From an uncultured Lachnospiraceae bacterium (GTDB lineage Bacteria; Bacillota; Clostridia; Lachnospirales; Lachnospiraceae): 5,212 bases of DNA. The translations under genes and the position numbers were made by a program. The number at the start of each line of letters is the position of its first letter. Position 1 is the stretch's first letter. Shown piece after piece: positions 1 to 5,212 of the stretch. The notes beneath the pieces were generated by a model that was given only the letters and a program-made list of their open reading frames with translations, searched no databases and was not told the origin of the DNA. Location of the stretch: positions 1-5,212 of the forward strand of contig CAJUFQ010000067.1 of assembly GCA_910585625.1 (NCBI GenBank), read 5' to 3'.

Positions 1-236
1 TAGTGGAAGACAACGGAACAGGGATCCACCAGGAGGATATCCATAATATCTTCAAGCGGTTCTATCGGAGCCGTTTTTCCCAGGATACCCATGGAATCGG
101 TCTGGGGCTGCCGCTGGCAAAATCCATTGTGGAAGCCCACCAGGGGACGATTTCCGTAACGAGCAGAGTCGGCCAGGGCAGCAGATTTGTCTTAAGCTTT
201 TTTACCATACAGGAAACTTCGTTCCCTGTATGGTAA
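1..236 (+). CDS. Sensor histidine kinase, C-terminal fragment (5' end outside window)
   Basis: This is the end of the catalytic ATP-binding (HATPase_c) domain of a two-component sensor kinase. The reading frame begins at base 3 and is open to the left edge, so the start, membrane segments and phospho-accepting histidine lie outside. Visible landmarks, counting the codon at base 3 as residue 1, are the G1 box DNGTGI (3-8), the F-box region IFKRFYR (16-22) and the G2 box GIGLGL (31-36). A GQGSRFVLSF ending typical of the last beta strand follows. The domain would bind ATP and phosphorylate a partner response regulator, probably encoded just upstream. Its position before an ABC ATPase and FtsX permease matches the common pairing of a VanS/BceS-like kinase with a transporter it controls or senses through; that link is inferred. 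The last ten codons, up to the TAA at 234-236, lie inside an inverted repeat and are unlikely to belong to the conserved fold. Confidence 0.93.
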   Translation, partial: VEDNGTGIHQEDIHNIFKRFYRSRFSQDTHGIGLGLPLAKSIVEAHQGTISVTSRVGQGSRFVLSFFTIQETSFPVW

Positions 237-238
237 AA
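200..238. repeat. 14-bp perfect inverted repeat spanning the kinase stop codon
   Basis: Arms 200-213 (TTTTACCATACAGG) and 225-238 (CCTGTATGGTAAAA) are perfect reverse complements around an 11-base centre. The right arm contains the kinase TAA. T residues are on the left and A residues on the right, which is the reverse of an intrinsic terminator, and no U-tract follows in either direction. I therefore call it an inverted repeat or mRNA stem-loop, not a terminator. It could protect the 3' end of the kinase message or be part of a mobile repeat. Confidence 0.8.
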
Positions 239-276
239 CCCTCCGGGGGATGCGCACTCACGCGAAGATGTAGTAT

Positions 277-298
277 GCCGCAAGCGGCCGCGCTCGGC
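277..298. repeat. GC-rich overlapping dyads in the kinase-ATPase spacer
   Basis: Two overlapping short hairpins can form: GCCGC (277-281) with GCGGC (284-288), and GCCG (287-290) with CGGC (295-298). The self-complementary octamer GCGGCCGC lies at 284-291. The block is much more GC-rich than the DNA just after it. It may be part of a dispersed intergenic repeat, but that cannot be tested from one copy. Confidence 0.45.
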
Positions 299-301
299 GC
301 A

Positions 302-323
302 AGAATGTGCTTTTGCACATTCT
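302..323. repeat. 9-bp perfect hairpin with TTTT loop
   Basis: AGAATGTGC (302-310) and GCACATTCT (315-323) are perfect reverse complements around a TTTT tetraloop. No T-run follows the stem, so it does not look like an intrinsic terminator. Only three bases separate it from the next hairpin, so the two would stack in the message between the kinase and the ATPase. Confidence 0.75.
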
Positions 324-326
324 ATC

Positions 327-352
327 TTCATCTTACAAAAGAGTAAGATGAA
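327..352. repeat. 10-bp perfect hairpin upstream of the ABC ATPase
   Basis: TTCATCTTAC (327-336) and GTAAGATGAA (343-352) are perfect reverse complements with a six-base AAAAGA loop. It sits 52 bases before the ATPase start and has no U-tract. Possible roles are mRNA processing or stability in a polycistronic kinase-transporter message, or an operator for a dimeric regulator. The sequence alone does not decide between them. Confidence 0.7.
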
Positions 353-404
353 ATTCATGTGAAAGTAAGGCCCATCGGGTATGATGATGCACGAAAGGCA
401 GGTA

Positions 405-1094
405 ATGAATATGAATATTCTTGAAGTACAGAATCTATGCAAGACTTATGGAAAAGGGGAAGCGGAAGTCCGGGCGCTGGACCATGTTTCCTTCTCCGTG
501 GGCAAAGGGGAATTTATCGCAATCGTAGGCGAATCCGGATCCGGAAAAAGCACGCTTTTACATATGGTGGGGGCCTTGGATAACCCGACATCGGGGAAAG
601 TGCTGATTGATGGCAAGGACGTTTTTTCCATGCCCGAAAAGAAGCTTACGGTGTTCCGCCGCCAGAATATCGGGTTTATCTTCCAGTCCTTTAACCTGAT
701 CCCGGAACTGAATGTAGAGCAGAACATTACATTCCCCTTGCTTCTGGACTACCAGAAGCCGGACCAGAAGTATGTGGAGGAGCTGCTGGAGATTCTGGGA
801 TTAAAGGAACGCAGGAAGCACCTCCCCAGCCAGCTTTCCGGAGGCCAGCAGCAGAGGGTGGCAATCGGGAGGGCGCTGGCAGCCCGTCCTGCCATCATCA
901 TGGCGGATGAGCCTACCGGGAACCTGGATTCTAAGAACAGCCAGGAGGTCATCACCCTCTTAAAATCCATGTCGGCTAAGTACAGGCAGACAATCCTGAT
1001 GATTACCCACAATGAGAACCATGCGGATGCAACGGACCGGGTACTGCGCATGACGGACGGCAGGCTGAAGGATTTGGGGGTGGCGGCGAGATGA
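405..1094 (+). CDS. ABC transporter ATP-binding protein, MacB/LolD/Bce-type
   Basis: This is the cytoplasmic ATPase that powers the permease encoded next. All nucleotide-binding motifs are intact (229 residues, numbered from the chosen start): Walker A GESGSGKST (42-50), Q-loop glutamine in IFQSFNLIPELNVEQNI (about 94), signature LSGGQQQR (144-151), Walker B IIMADE (164-169) followed by PTGNLDS, and the switch histidine in ITHN (202). The LNVEQNI stretch after the Q-loop and the DEPTGNLDS form are typical of the MacB/LolD/FtsE/BceA subfamily, which serves FtsX-type permeases. The ATG at 405 is preferred because AAAGG at 394-398 lies six bases upstream. The ATG at 411, with AGG at 400-402, is nearly as good, while the frame's first ATG at 381 has no convincing ribosome binding site. 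The stop overlaps the permease start as ATGA, indicating translational coupling. Substrate is unknown; peptide or drug export or sensing is inferred from the neighbouring kinase. Confidence 0.96.
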   Translation: MNMNILEVQNLCKTYGKGEAEVRALDHVSFSVGKGEFIAIVGESGSGKSTLLHMVGALDNPTSGKVLIDGKDVFSMPEKKLTVFRRQNIGFIFQSFNLIPELNVEQNITFPLLLDYQKPDQKYVEELLEILGLKERRKHLPSQLSGGQQQRVAIGRALAARPAIIMADEPTGNLDSKNSQEVITLLKSMSAKYRQTILMITHNENHADATDRVLRMTDGRLKDLGVAAR

Positions 1095-3415
1095 GAAGTT
1101 ATCTTGGGCTGATACCCCAGTATGAAAAGGTCCACCGCAAAAATAACCGGATCTCCGTGCTGTGCATCACGCTTTCGGTATGCCTTGTAATGGCGATTTT
1201 CAGTATGGCGGACATGGCGATGCGCTCCCAGAAGAATTATTTTATTAAAACCAATGGCGAATATCATGCGGCGCTCCATGATGTGGAGGCAGAGACGGCA
1301 GAACTGGTATCGGCAAGGGTTGACGTGGCTTTATCAGGATGGGTCTACCAGGGCAGTACGGGGATGCTGTCCGGCAAAGCCGTCAGTTTTGTGGGGGCAA
1401 ATGAAAAAACAATGGAATCCCTAACTGAAATGGATATGACGGCCGGGGCGTACCCTTCCCTGCCGGATGAGGCGTTGCTGAATGAAAGCGCCATGGGACA
1501 GCTGGGTTTGTCCATTGGCGACAACGTGACGGTTACGGTACCGGACGGCTCACAAAAACAATATCGGATTACCGGAACCCTTGCGGATATGGGTTCCATG
1601 CTGAAAGCGGATATCTGTGGGATGGCGTTCTGCGAAGAGGGCTTCCTTGCCATTGCAGATGAAAACGCGGCAGACGGAACCACCTACCGCATCCAGTTTA
1701 AGAGCGGCGCCCATATTCAAGAGGCCATAAAGGAAATCAAGAGCCAGTTTGGCCTTTCTGATGACCAGATTTCAGAAAATACGGCTTTGTTAGGCCTGAT
1801 GGGACAAAGCGAGAGCAATATCATGCAGGCGCTCTATTTGATTGCTGCAATCCTGGTTTTTCTTGTTTTGATTGCGGGAACGGTAATGATTTCTGCAAGC
1901 TTTAACACCAATGTATTGGAGAGGACACAGTTTTATGGGCTGCTGCGCTGTCTGGGGGCATCCGGGAAACAGGTAAAGCATTTTGTGATCCTGCAGGGGC
2001 TCAGACAGAGCGCAAAGGGCGTTCCCATTGGCCTGCTGGCGGGCCAGGCTGTGACATGGGCCGCCTGCCTGTTGCTCAAATCCATCAGCGGAGACCGGTT
2101 TTCAGAGGTTCCGCTGTTTGAATTCAGTATTGCCGGTATATTGGCAGGGATTGTGGTGGGCTTCCTGATCGTCCTCCTTGCTTCCTTATCCCCGGCGAAA
2201 AAGGCCTCCATGGTTTCACCTGTCACGGCGATCAGCGGAGGCTCCCAGCTGACGCAGAATAAGCGTGCGGCGAATACAAAGCTGTTCCATGTGGAAACAG
2301 GCATGGGCATGTTCCATGCGTTGTCCGGGAAAAAGAATTTATTCCTGATGACCTGTTCCTTTGCCATCAGCATCATGCTTTTCCTTGCTTTCCAGGTGAT
2401 GGTCGTCTTCTTGGGCCAGGGTATGCCTGCATTAGCCCCGTGGGCGGGGGATGTATCTGTGACAGCTGCTGTAGGGCTGGAGACTTCTGTAATAGAAGAA
2501 ATCGAAGCCGTCGAGGGTGTGAAGCGTGCTTTTGGCAGAATGGAATACGGCGGCTTATCTGTTTCCTCCGATACCGAGAGCGGAACGGCCACTCTGGTTT
2601 CTTATGAAGAAAATCAGTTCAAATGGGCAAAAGAGGAACTGAACGGGGGAAATATCGATGCGGTTTCGGGAGGAGCCGGGGATATCTTAGTGTCTTACCG
2701 GGATGGCATGCAATGGAAGGCTGGGGACGCCGTGACGCTCCATACGCCTTTTGGGGAGAAACAGGTGAGGATTGCAGGAATCCTTTCTTCTGCAAATGCA
2801 TCAAGTGAAGCGGGAAGCCTTGGATACATCATATGCTCAGAACAGCTGTTTACGGAGAGCATCGGTGCGGCAGACTATACGGCTGTGGATATACAGCTTG
2901 CAGGCAGCAGCACGGATGAGACAGTATCGGCAATACGGAGCCGGCTTTCATCTGACGTCTCCATTGCAGATAAACGTCTGTCAAATTCGGAATCCCAGAG
3001 TTCCTACTATACAGGCGCGGTGTTTATTTATGGGTTCCTGCTTATAATTGCGCTGATTACCGTGTTCAATATCTTTAACAGCATGAATGCCAGCGTGGCG
3101 GCAAGGACCAGACAGTATGGCGTACTGCGTTCCATTGGAATGGGAGCCGGGCAGCTCTATAAGATGATTGCTGCAGAGGCAGCTACCTATGCAGTCCTGG
3201 GATGTGTCACCGGATGTGTCCTGGGCCTGCCGTTGAATAAGATGATGTTCCAGTTCCTGATTGCAGATAAATGGGGAACAACCTGGCAGCTTCCGGTTGC
3301 CTCCCTGTTGCTGATCGTCATGTTATGTTTTGGATCTGCAGCGTTGGCAATCCGGCGGCCAATCAAAAGAATCGGTCAGCTGTCCATTGTGGATACCATA
3401 AAGCTGCAGCAGTAA
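1091..3415 (+). CDS. ABC transporter permease, duplicated FtsX/MacB-type, 8 predicted TM segments
   Basis: This is the membrane partner of the preceding ATPase, 774 residues. It reads as two copies of the same unit: one membrane helix, a large outside domain, then three helices of an FtsX domain. By eye the helices are about 22-42, 246-268, 311-330 and 346-366 in the first half, and 418-441, 643-664, 697-716 and 736-756 in the second. The outside domains span about 45-240 and 445-640. Each FtsX domain has the conserved coupling segment after its first helix: YGLLRCLGASGKQVKHF (282-298) and YGVLRSIGMGAGQLYKM (676-692). This architecture is typical of type VII ABC systems, where ATP hydrolysis moves the outside domains rather than passing substrate through the bilayer. 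The start overlaps the ATPase stop (ATGA), with GGGGGTGG at 1076-1083 as a possible ribosome site. No frameshift is seen. It could serve lipoprotein or peptide export or signalling to the kinase; the substrate cannot be told. Confidence 0.94.
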   Translation: MRSYLGLIPQYEKVHRKNNRISVLCITLSVCLVMAIFSMADMAMRSQKNYFIKTNGEYHAALHDVEAETAELVSARVDVALSGWVYQGSTGMLSGKAVSFVGANEKTMESLTEMDMTAGAYPSLPDEALLNESAMGQLGLSIGDNVTVTVPDGSQKQYRITGTLADMGSMLKADICGMAFCEEGFLAIADENAADGTTYRIQFKSGAHIQEAIKEIKSQFGLSDDQISENTALLGLMGQSESNIMQALYLIAAILVFLVLIAGTVMISASFNTNVLERTQFYGLLRCLGASGKQVKHFVILQGLRQSAKGVPIGLLAGQAVTWAACLLLKSISGDRFSEVPLFEFSIAGILAGIVVGFLIVLLASLSPAKKASMVSPVTAISGGSQLTQNKRAANTKLFHVETGMGMFHALSGKKNLFLMTCSFAISIMLFLAFQVMVVFLGQGMPALAPWAGDVSVTAAVGLETSVIEEIEAVEGVKRAFGRMEYGGLSVSSDTESGTATLVSYEENQFKWAKEELNGGNIDAVSGGAGDILVSYRDGMQWKAGDAVTLHTPFGEKQVRIAGILSSANASSEAGSLGYIICSEQLFTESIGAADYTAVDIQLAGSSTDETVSAIRSRLSSDVSIADKRLSNSESQSSYYTGAVFIYGFLLIIALITVFNIFNSMNASVAARTRQYGVLRSIGMGAGQLYKMIAAEAATYAVLGCVTGCVLGLPLNKMMFQFLIADKWGTTWQLPVASLLLIVMLCFGSAALAIRRPIKRIGQLSIVDTIKLQQ

Positions 3416-3429
3416 TATAGGGATACTGA

Positions 3430-3903
3430 TTAAGAATTTTGAAATGTCCGAGCTTTGTAACAATTCAGGCCGTTTTTAAGCTGACCGGATGGTAGGTTCG
3501 GACATTTGGGTTTTACAATGTCCTTACCATTGAACATATCCTGTCCGATATAAACGGGCTTGTCCCTTCGGTCTGCGCGGGGAACTTGAATAACAATGAA
3601 GTCCATATCCTCATGCCGGGCGCTGTATATATGGTGTTCAAGCAAAATATTATTACTGATTTTCTGATAGTTGTTTAACATATTCCAGATATCATAGAGC
3701 ATCTGCTGAGGATTATGGATTCTTCTTGGAATAAATTCCTTTGTGTCTTTGTTTTCCTCAATGCCAAGAATAATGGAGCCGCCAAAGGTATTTGCAAATG
3801 AAGAGTATGTTTCCCAGATACTGTTCGGGATTCCTTTGCTTGCAGCGTTCACTTCGATATTAACGCGCTCATTTGATTGTAATATAGAAGCAATGTCAAT
3901 CAT
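3430..3903 (-). CDS. AlbA_2 (Schlafen-type) domain protein, truncated at C-terminus
   Basis: The 157 residues begin with an AlbA_2/Schlafen-like domain (older names: divergent AAA_4, ATP-binding or putative DNA-binding protein). The strongest signature is WETYSSFANTFGGSIILGI (30-48), the conserved SAFANT-GG-I-LGV block; a second is VPRADRRDKPVYIG (107-120). Full family members are usually a few hundred residues, with a winged-helix or other C-terminal part. Here family-like sequence stops near residue 126 (about base 3526). The remaining 31 residues, rich in Lys, Asn and Cys, are encoded by a repeat-bearing segment, so the gene looks broken or rearranged. In the N-terminal part, NIEVNAASKG has asparagine where many relatives, as I recall them, carry lysine (E-V-K), so activity is doubtful even in the retained domain. 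GGAGG at 3914-3918 (reading leftward) supports the start. The gene lies 38 bases after the small DNA-binding gene in one - strand unit. Family function is nucleic-acid related and poorly defined. Confidence 0.82.
   Translation of the reverse strand: MIDIASILQSNERVNIEVNAASKGIPNSIWETYSSFANTFGGSIILGIEENKDTKEFIPRRIHNPQQMLYDIWNMLNNYQKISNNILLEHHIYSARHEDMDFIVIQVPRADRRDKPVYIGQDMFNGKDIVKPKCPNLPSGQLKNGLNCYKARTFQNS
3442..3523. repeat. Three-arm AATGTCC/GGACATT repeat block at the AlbA_2 break
   Basis: AAATGTCCGA (3442-3451) and TCGGACATTT (3498-3507) form a perfect 10-bp inverted repeat around 46 bases. A third arm, AATGTCC (3517-3523), is a direct copy of 3443-3449. It also pairs with GGACATT (3500-3506) across a ten-base centre, so two mutually exclusive hairpins are possible. 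The right edge nearly coincides with the point, about 3525, where AlbA_2 family similarity seems to end. No run of T follows in either direction that would make it a clean terminator. It may be a small mobile-element end, a recombination site, or a structured convergent 3' region. Confidence 0.65.
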
Positions 3904-3941
3904 TTTGATGCATCCTCCGTTTCGGTTTTTGTTTTCATATA

Positions 3942-4112
3942 TTAACCGCTTTTTATACGGACATCGCCGGGCTTTTCTGCATCGTCCGGAATCAGCCAGG
4001 TGTTACCGGCTTTCTGCACTCCTGGGATTCGGCCTTCACTGCACAGGACTCCTACACGCCGGGAGGAAAGGTTCCACTTGTTTCCAGCTTCTGTTGTCGT
4101 TATGAATTTCAT
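3942..4112 (-). CDS. Small winged-helix / excisionase-like DNA-binding protein
   Basis: This 56-residue protein has a MerR/excisionase-like winged-helix pattern. TTTEAGNKW (5-13) looks like the first helix, SSRRVGVLCSEGRIPG (16-31) the second helix and turn, and AGNTWLIPDDAEKP (35-48) the wing with its usual TW-IP strand. Small proteins of this kind commonly sit directly before AlbA_2 or Fic-type genes in Firmicutes, and here an AlbA_2 gene follows 38 bases downstream, so it is probably the regulator of that unit. An excisionase role for the nearby integrase is an alternative. The same frame extends upstream to an ATG at 4184, but the start at 4112 is chosen for two reasons: AAAGGAG (4125-4131, - strand) lies 12 bases before it, and a good promoter lies at 4146-4174, so an mRNA from that promoter would not contain the longer start. 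Confidence 0.8.
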   Translation of the reverse strand: MKFITTTEAGNKWNLSSRRVGVLCSEGRIPGVQKAGNTWLIPDDAEKPGDVRIKSG

Positions 4113-4145
4113 TTTCTGATTCGGCTCCTTTCCTTTGCTATATAT

Positions 4146-4174
4146 GTTATATTCAGTTAGCGGAATAATATCAA
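4146..4174 (-). promoter_or_regulatory. Sigma-A type promoter for the DNA-binding/AlbA_2 unit
   Basis: Read on the - strand, TTGATA (4174-4169) and TATAAC (4151-4146) are separated by exactly 17 bases. Each hexamer matches the consensus (TTGACA, TATAAT) at five of six positions. Transcription would start near 4139, leaving a leader of roughly 27 bases with the AAAGGAG site before the ATG at 4112. This is the best promoter I can see in the window. Confidence 0.72.
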
Positions 4175-4282
4175 GAGATTTCACAAAAAAACTTATGGCG
4201 GCTGATTGTTGCCTGGCTTAAATTCGTATCTGTATGTCTGTATTCTTTCGGGTAATCGTGCAATGGAAGCGCTTTTCTGCTT

Positions 4283-4301
4283 CAGTCACCCCCCAGTCAC
4301 C
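4283..4301. repeat. Tandem CAGTCACC direct repeat
   Basis: CAGTCACC occurs at 4283-4290 and again at 4294-4301, an 11-base period or about one helical turn, joined by CCC. This places identical faces of the DNA side by side, as in sites for a dimeric or cooperative binding protein. The repeat is short and a chance origin is possible. Confidence 0.4.
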
Positions 4302-4390
4302 TTGAAGGGGTTATTAGCATATAATATCTGCGCCTGCTTGCAGTAAGTAGAAATATCAGAATGATATTGGCTGGGTTAATCATAATAGCA

Positions 4391-4448
4391 ATTATGTTTA
4401 ACTGAGAGTATGTAGCTGAGTAAAAATCAGTTCTGAGTTAAACACAAT
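4391..4448. repeat. Imperfect 16-bp inverted repeat containing GTTTAAC
   Basis: The arm at 4391-4406 (ATTATGTTTAACTGAG) pairs with 4433-4448 (CTGAGTTAAACACAAT) at 14 of 16 positions, across 26 bases. The core GTTTAACT/AGTTAAAC octamer matches perfectly. It lies about 95-150 bases upstream of the integrase start. A binding site for the recombinase or its directionality factor is a reasonable guess, though not shown. Confidence 0.6.
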
Positions 4449-4485
4449 CGGCGCCAAGCCCATGAAAATCAAGTTAAACACAATC
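4436..4485 (+). repeat. 14-bp direct repeat AGTTAAACACAATC, 36-base period
   Basis: Identical copies lie at 4436-4449 and 4472-4485. The first copy is also the right arm of the inverted repeat beginning at 4391, so the octamer AGTTAAAC occurs three times: one inverted and two direct. Repeats with this spacing upstream of a tyrosine recombinase gene resemble arm-type integrase sites or iterated regulator sites. A perfect 14-base repeat at such short range is unlikely to be chance. Confidence 0.7.
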
Positions 4486-4493
4486 AAATCGGG

Positions 4494-4522
4494 TTGTAAT
4501 ATCGGTTTCTCATTTGTGTAAT
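4494..4522 (+). promoter_or_regulatory. Possible promoter for the integrase
   Basis: TTGTAA (4494-4499) and TGTAAT (4517-4522) are exactly 17 bases apart. They match the sigma-A consensus at four and five of six positions. Transcription would begin around 4529, right at the ribosome binding site, giving a very short leader of about 13 bases. That closeness makes the call tentative; the true promoter could lie farther upstream among the repeats. Confidence 0.35.
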
Positions 4523-4528
4523 GTAGGT

Positions 4529-4534
4529 AGGAGG
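4529..4534 (+). promoter_or_regulatory. Ribosome binding site AGGAGG deciding the integrase start
   Basis: AGGAGG lies eight bases before the ATG at 4543 but only two bases before the in-frame ATG at 4537. The spacing therefore favours 4543 as the start. The match to the Shine-Dalgarno consensus is full-strength, so translation of the integrase should be efficient once transcribed. Confidence 0.75.
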
Positions 4535-4542
4535 CGATGCTT

Positions 4543-5212
4543 ATGTTACATGGGTTCAAAGACCATTTATTGGATCTTGGAAAATCAGAGAATACAGCGT
4601 CGGCATATTTGCGGGATGGAAAACTGTTTCTGGCCTGGTGCAAGGACAGCTTTGGGGATGAGCCTAAGCTGCTGCACAGAGCCAATATTCAGGAATACAT
4701 TTCTTATATGCGCAATGTGCGTGGATATCATCCGAAGACCGTAAACCATCATCTCTCTTCCCTGCGGAGTCTGAACGAGTATTTAATCACGAGCGGCAGG
4801 CAGACGGAAGCTGCGGTACTGGACAGTGATTTCATGAAAATCCAAATCCAGTATGCCAGCCCCTGTACGGTGGAGAAAAAGGACGTGGAGGCGTTCCGCC
4901 AGCGTCTTTTGGAAAGCGGCAGCAAACGGGATTTTTGCATAGTCACGCGCTATGCTTATTCCGAAATCCGGCGCAGTGAGTGCGTCAATCTGAAGCTGAG
5001 CCAGATTGACCTGACGGCCAAAGAGCTTCGGATTGTCGGCAAGGGCGACAAGCACTGGTTGGTATATCTTAGTGATAAGATTGTCAATGCCATCTGGGAA
5101 TACCTGAAGGTGCGGGACTCGGATAGTCCATATCTGTTTGTCAGCCGTCAGAATGGAAAACTGAGCCCTTCGAGGATCAACCAGATATTTAACCAGTATT
5201 CGGATGTGATTA
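4543..5212 (+). CDS. Tyrosine recombinase / phage-type integrase, 3' end outside window
   Basis: The frame is open from the ATG at 4543 to the right edge (223 complete codons) and shows a Xer/phage-type site-specific recombinase. Residues 1-85 form the SAM-like core-binding domain: FKDHLLDLGKSENTASAYL (5-23), then the helical block NIQEYISYMRN and KTVNHHLSSLRSLNEYL (65-81). The catalytic domain begins near residue 98. IRRSECVNLKLSQIDL carries the first catalytic arginine (R143, aligning with the TGLRISE motif), and VGKGDK carries the likely catalytic lysine (K167). This 24-residue spacing equals that between R148 and K172 of E. coli XerD as I recall it. The HxxR motif and nucleophilic tyrosine would lie beyond the edge. 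In place of the usual small TG pair before the arginine the protein has SE, a modest divergence. It would cut and rejoin DNA at specific sites, either as the integrase of a mobile element or as a transposon recombinase. The repeats upstream are candidate sites. Confidence 0.9.
   Translation, partial: MLHGFKDHLLDLGKSENTASAYLRDGKLFLAWCKDSFGDEPKLLHRANIQEYISYMRNVRGYHPKTVNHHLSSLRSLNEYLITSGRQTEAAVLDSDFMKIQIQYASPCTVEKKDVEAFRQRLLESGSKRDFCIVTRYAYSEIRRSECVNLKLSQIDLTAKELRIVGKGDKHWLVYLSDKIVNAIWEYLKVRDSDSPYLFVSRQNGKLSPSRINQIFNQYSDVI

Larger units (their letters stand above)
4175..4542. other. Gene-poor spacer between the divergent - strand unit and the integrase
   Basis: No convincing protein gene is seen in this stretch; all frames are broken or very short. 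It is AT-richer than the transporter operon, particularly from about 4320 on. Contents are a tandem CAGTCACC pair near 4283-4301, an inverted and direct GTTTAAC/AGTTAAAC repeat set at 4391-4485, and a possible promoter and strong ribosome site just before the integrase. Spacers like this next to integrases often hold attachment or integrase-binding sites; that use is inferred. Confidence 0.6.

Noticed and set aside
200..238. Intrinsic terminator after the kinase
   Set aside because: The stem has T on the left and A on the right, and no U-tract follows in either direction.
381..404. Upstream ATG cluster (381, 384, 387) as the ABC ATPase start
   Set aside because: No Shine-Dalgarno site precedes it. 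AAAGG at 394-398 and the usual family N-terminus both point to 405 or 411.
1345..3047. Several frames of 60-220 codons inside the permease gene on both strands
   Set aside because: They overlap a well-supported 774-residue permease and show no domain features or ribosome sites.
3416..3507. Bidirectional terminator between the convergent permease and AlbA_2 genes
   Set aside because: The inverted repeat has a 46-base loop and no proper T-tract on either strand, so termination is possible but not supported.
4218..4310. Short - strand open stretch of about 30 codons in the integrase spacer
   Set aside because: It is bounded by stops, lacks a start codon with a ribosome site, and resembles nothing I recognise. 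It is probably chance or an unidentifiable remnant.
4436..4485. CRISPR array
   Set aside because: Only two copies of a 14-base repeat, without regular spacers or cas genes.
4398..5055. - strand frames opposite the integrase
   Set aside because: They are shadows of the integrase reading frame, with no ribosome sites or recognisable domains.

Overview
The window reads as a piece of a Firmicutes genome, most likely a gut clostridium of the Lachnospiraceae type. The grounds are purine-rich Shine-Dalgarno sites, moderate GC in the main operon, and a sensor kinase / ABC ATPase / duplicated FtsX-permease layout that is common in that group. This taxonomic call is inferred from gene style and was not tested by a search.

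Left part (1-3415, + strand). The C-terminal end of a sensor histidine kinase enters from outside the window. A spacer of about 170 bases with several strong inverted repeats follows. Next come an ABC ATPase (405-1094) and a 774-residue FtsX/MacB-type permease (1091-3415), which overlap by ATGA. The kinase, probably with a response regulator just upstream, would sense a membrane or envelope signal such as an antimicrobial peptide. The ATPase and permease would form the matching type VII (MacB/Bce-like) exporter or mechanotransmission complex. Substrate and ligand cannot be read from the sequence.

Middle part (3416-4184, - strand). A two-gene unit converges on the permease. It has a clear promoter (4146-4174), a 56-residue winged-helix/excisionase-like DNA-binding protein, and an AlbA_2 (Schlafen-type) domain protein. 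The AlbA_2 gene is cut short: family-like sequence stops near residue 126, and the last 31 codons come from a segment with a three-copy AATGTCC/GGACATT arrangement. This looks like a rearrangement or insertion scar.

Right part (4185-5212). A gene-poor, AT-richer spacer of about 360 bases carries a 14-base direct repeat plus an inverted partner copy. It leads into a tyrosine recombinase/integrase on the + strand that has its own strong ribosome binding site and runs off the right edge. Its core-binding domain and the first catalytic residues are visible; the HxxR motif and the nucleophilic tyrosine lie outside.

Overall, a conserved-looking sensing/export operon sits next to accessory DNA (regulator, broken AlbA_2 gene, integrase, repeats). 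I see no clearly new multi-gene system. The features most worth a second look are the structured repeats: the hairpin cluster at 200-352, the AATGTCC arrangement at 3442-3523, and the GTTTAAC repeats upstream of the integrase.
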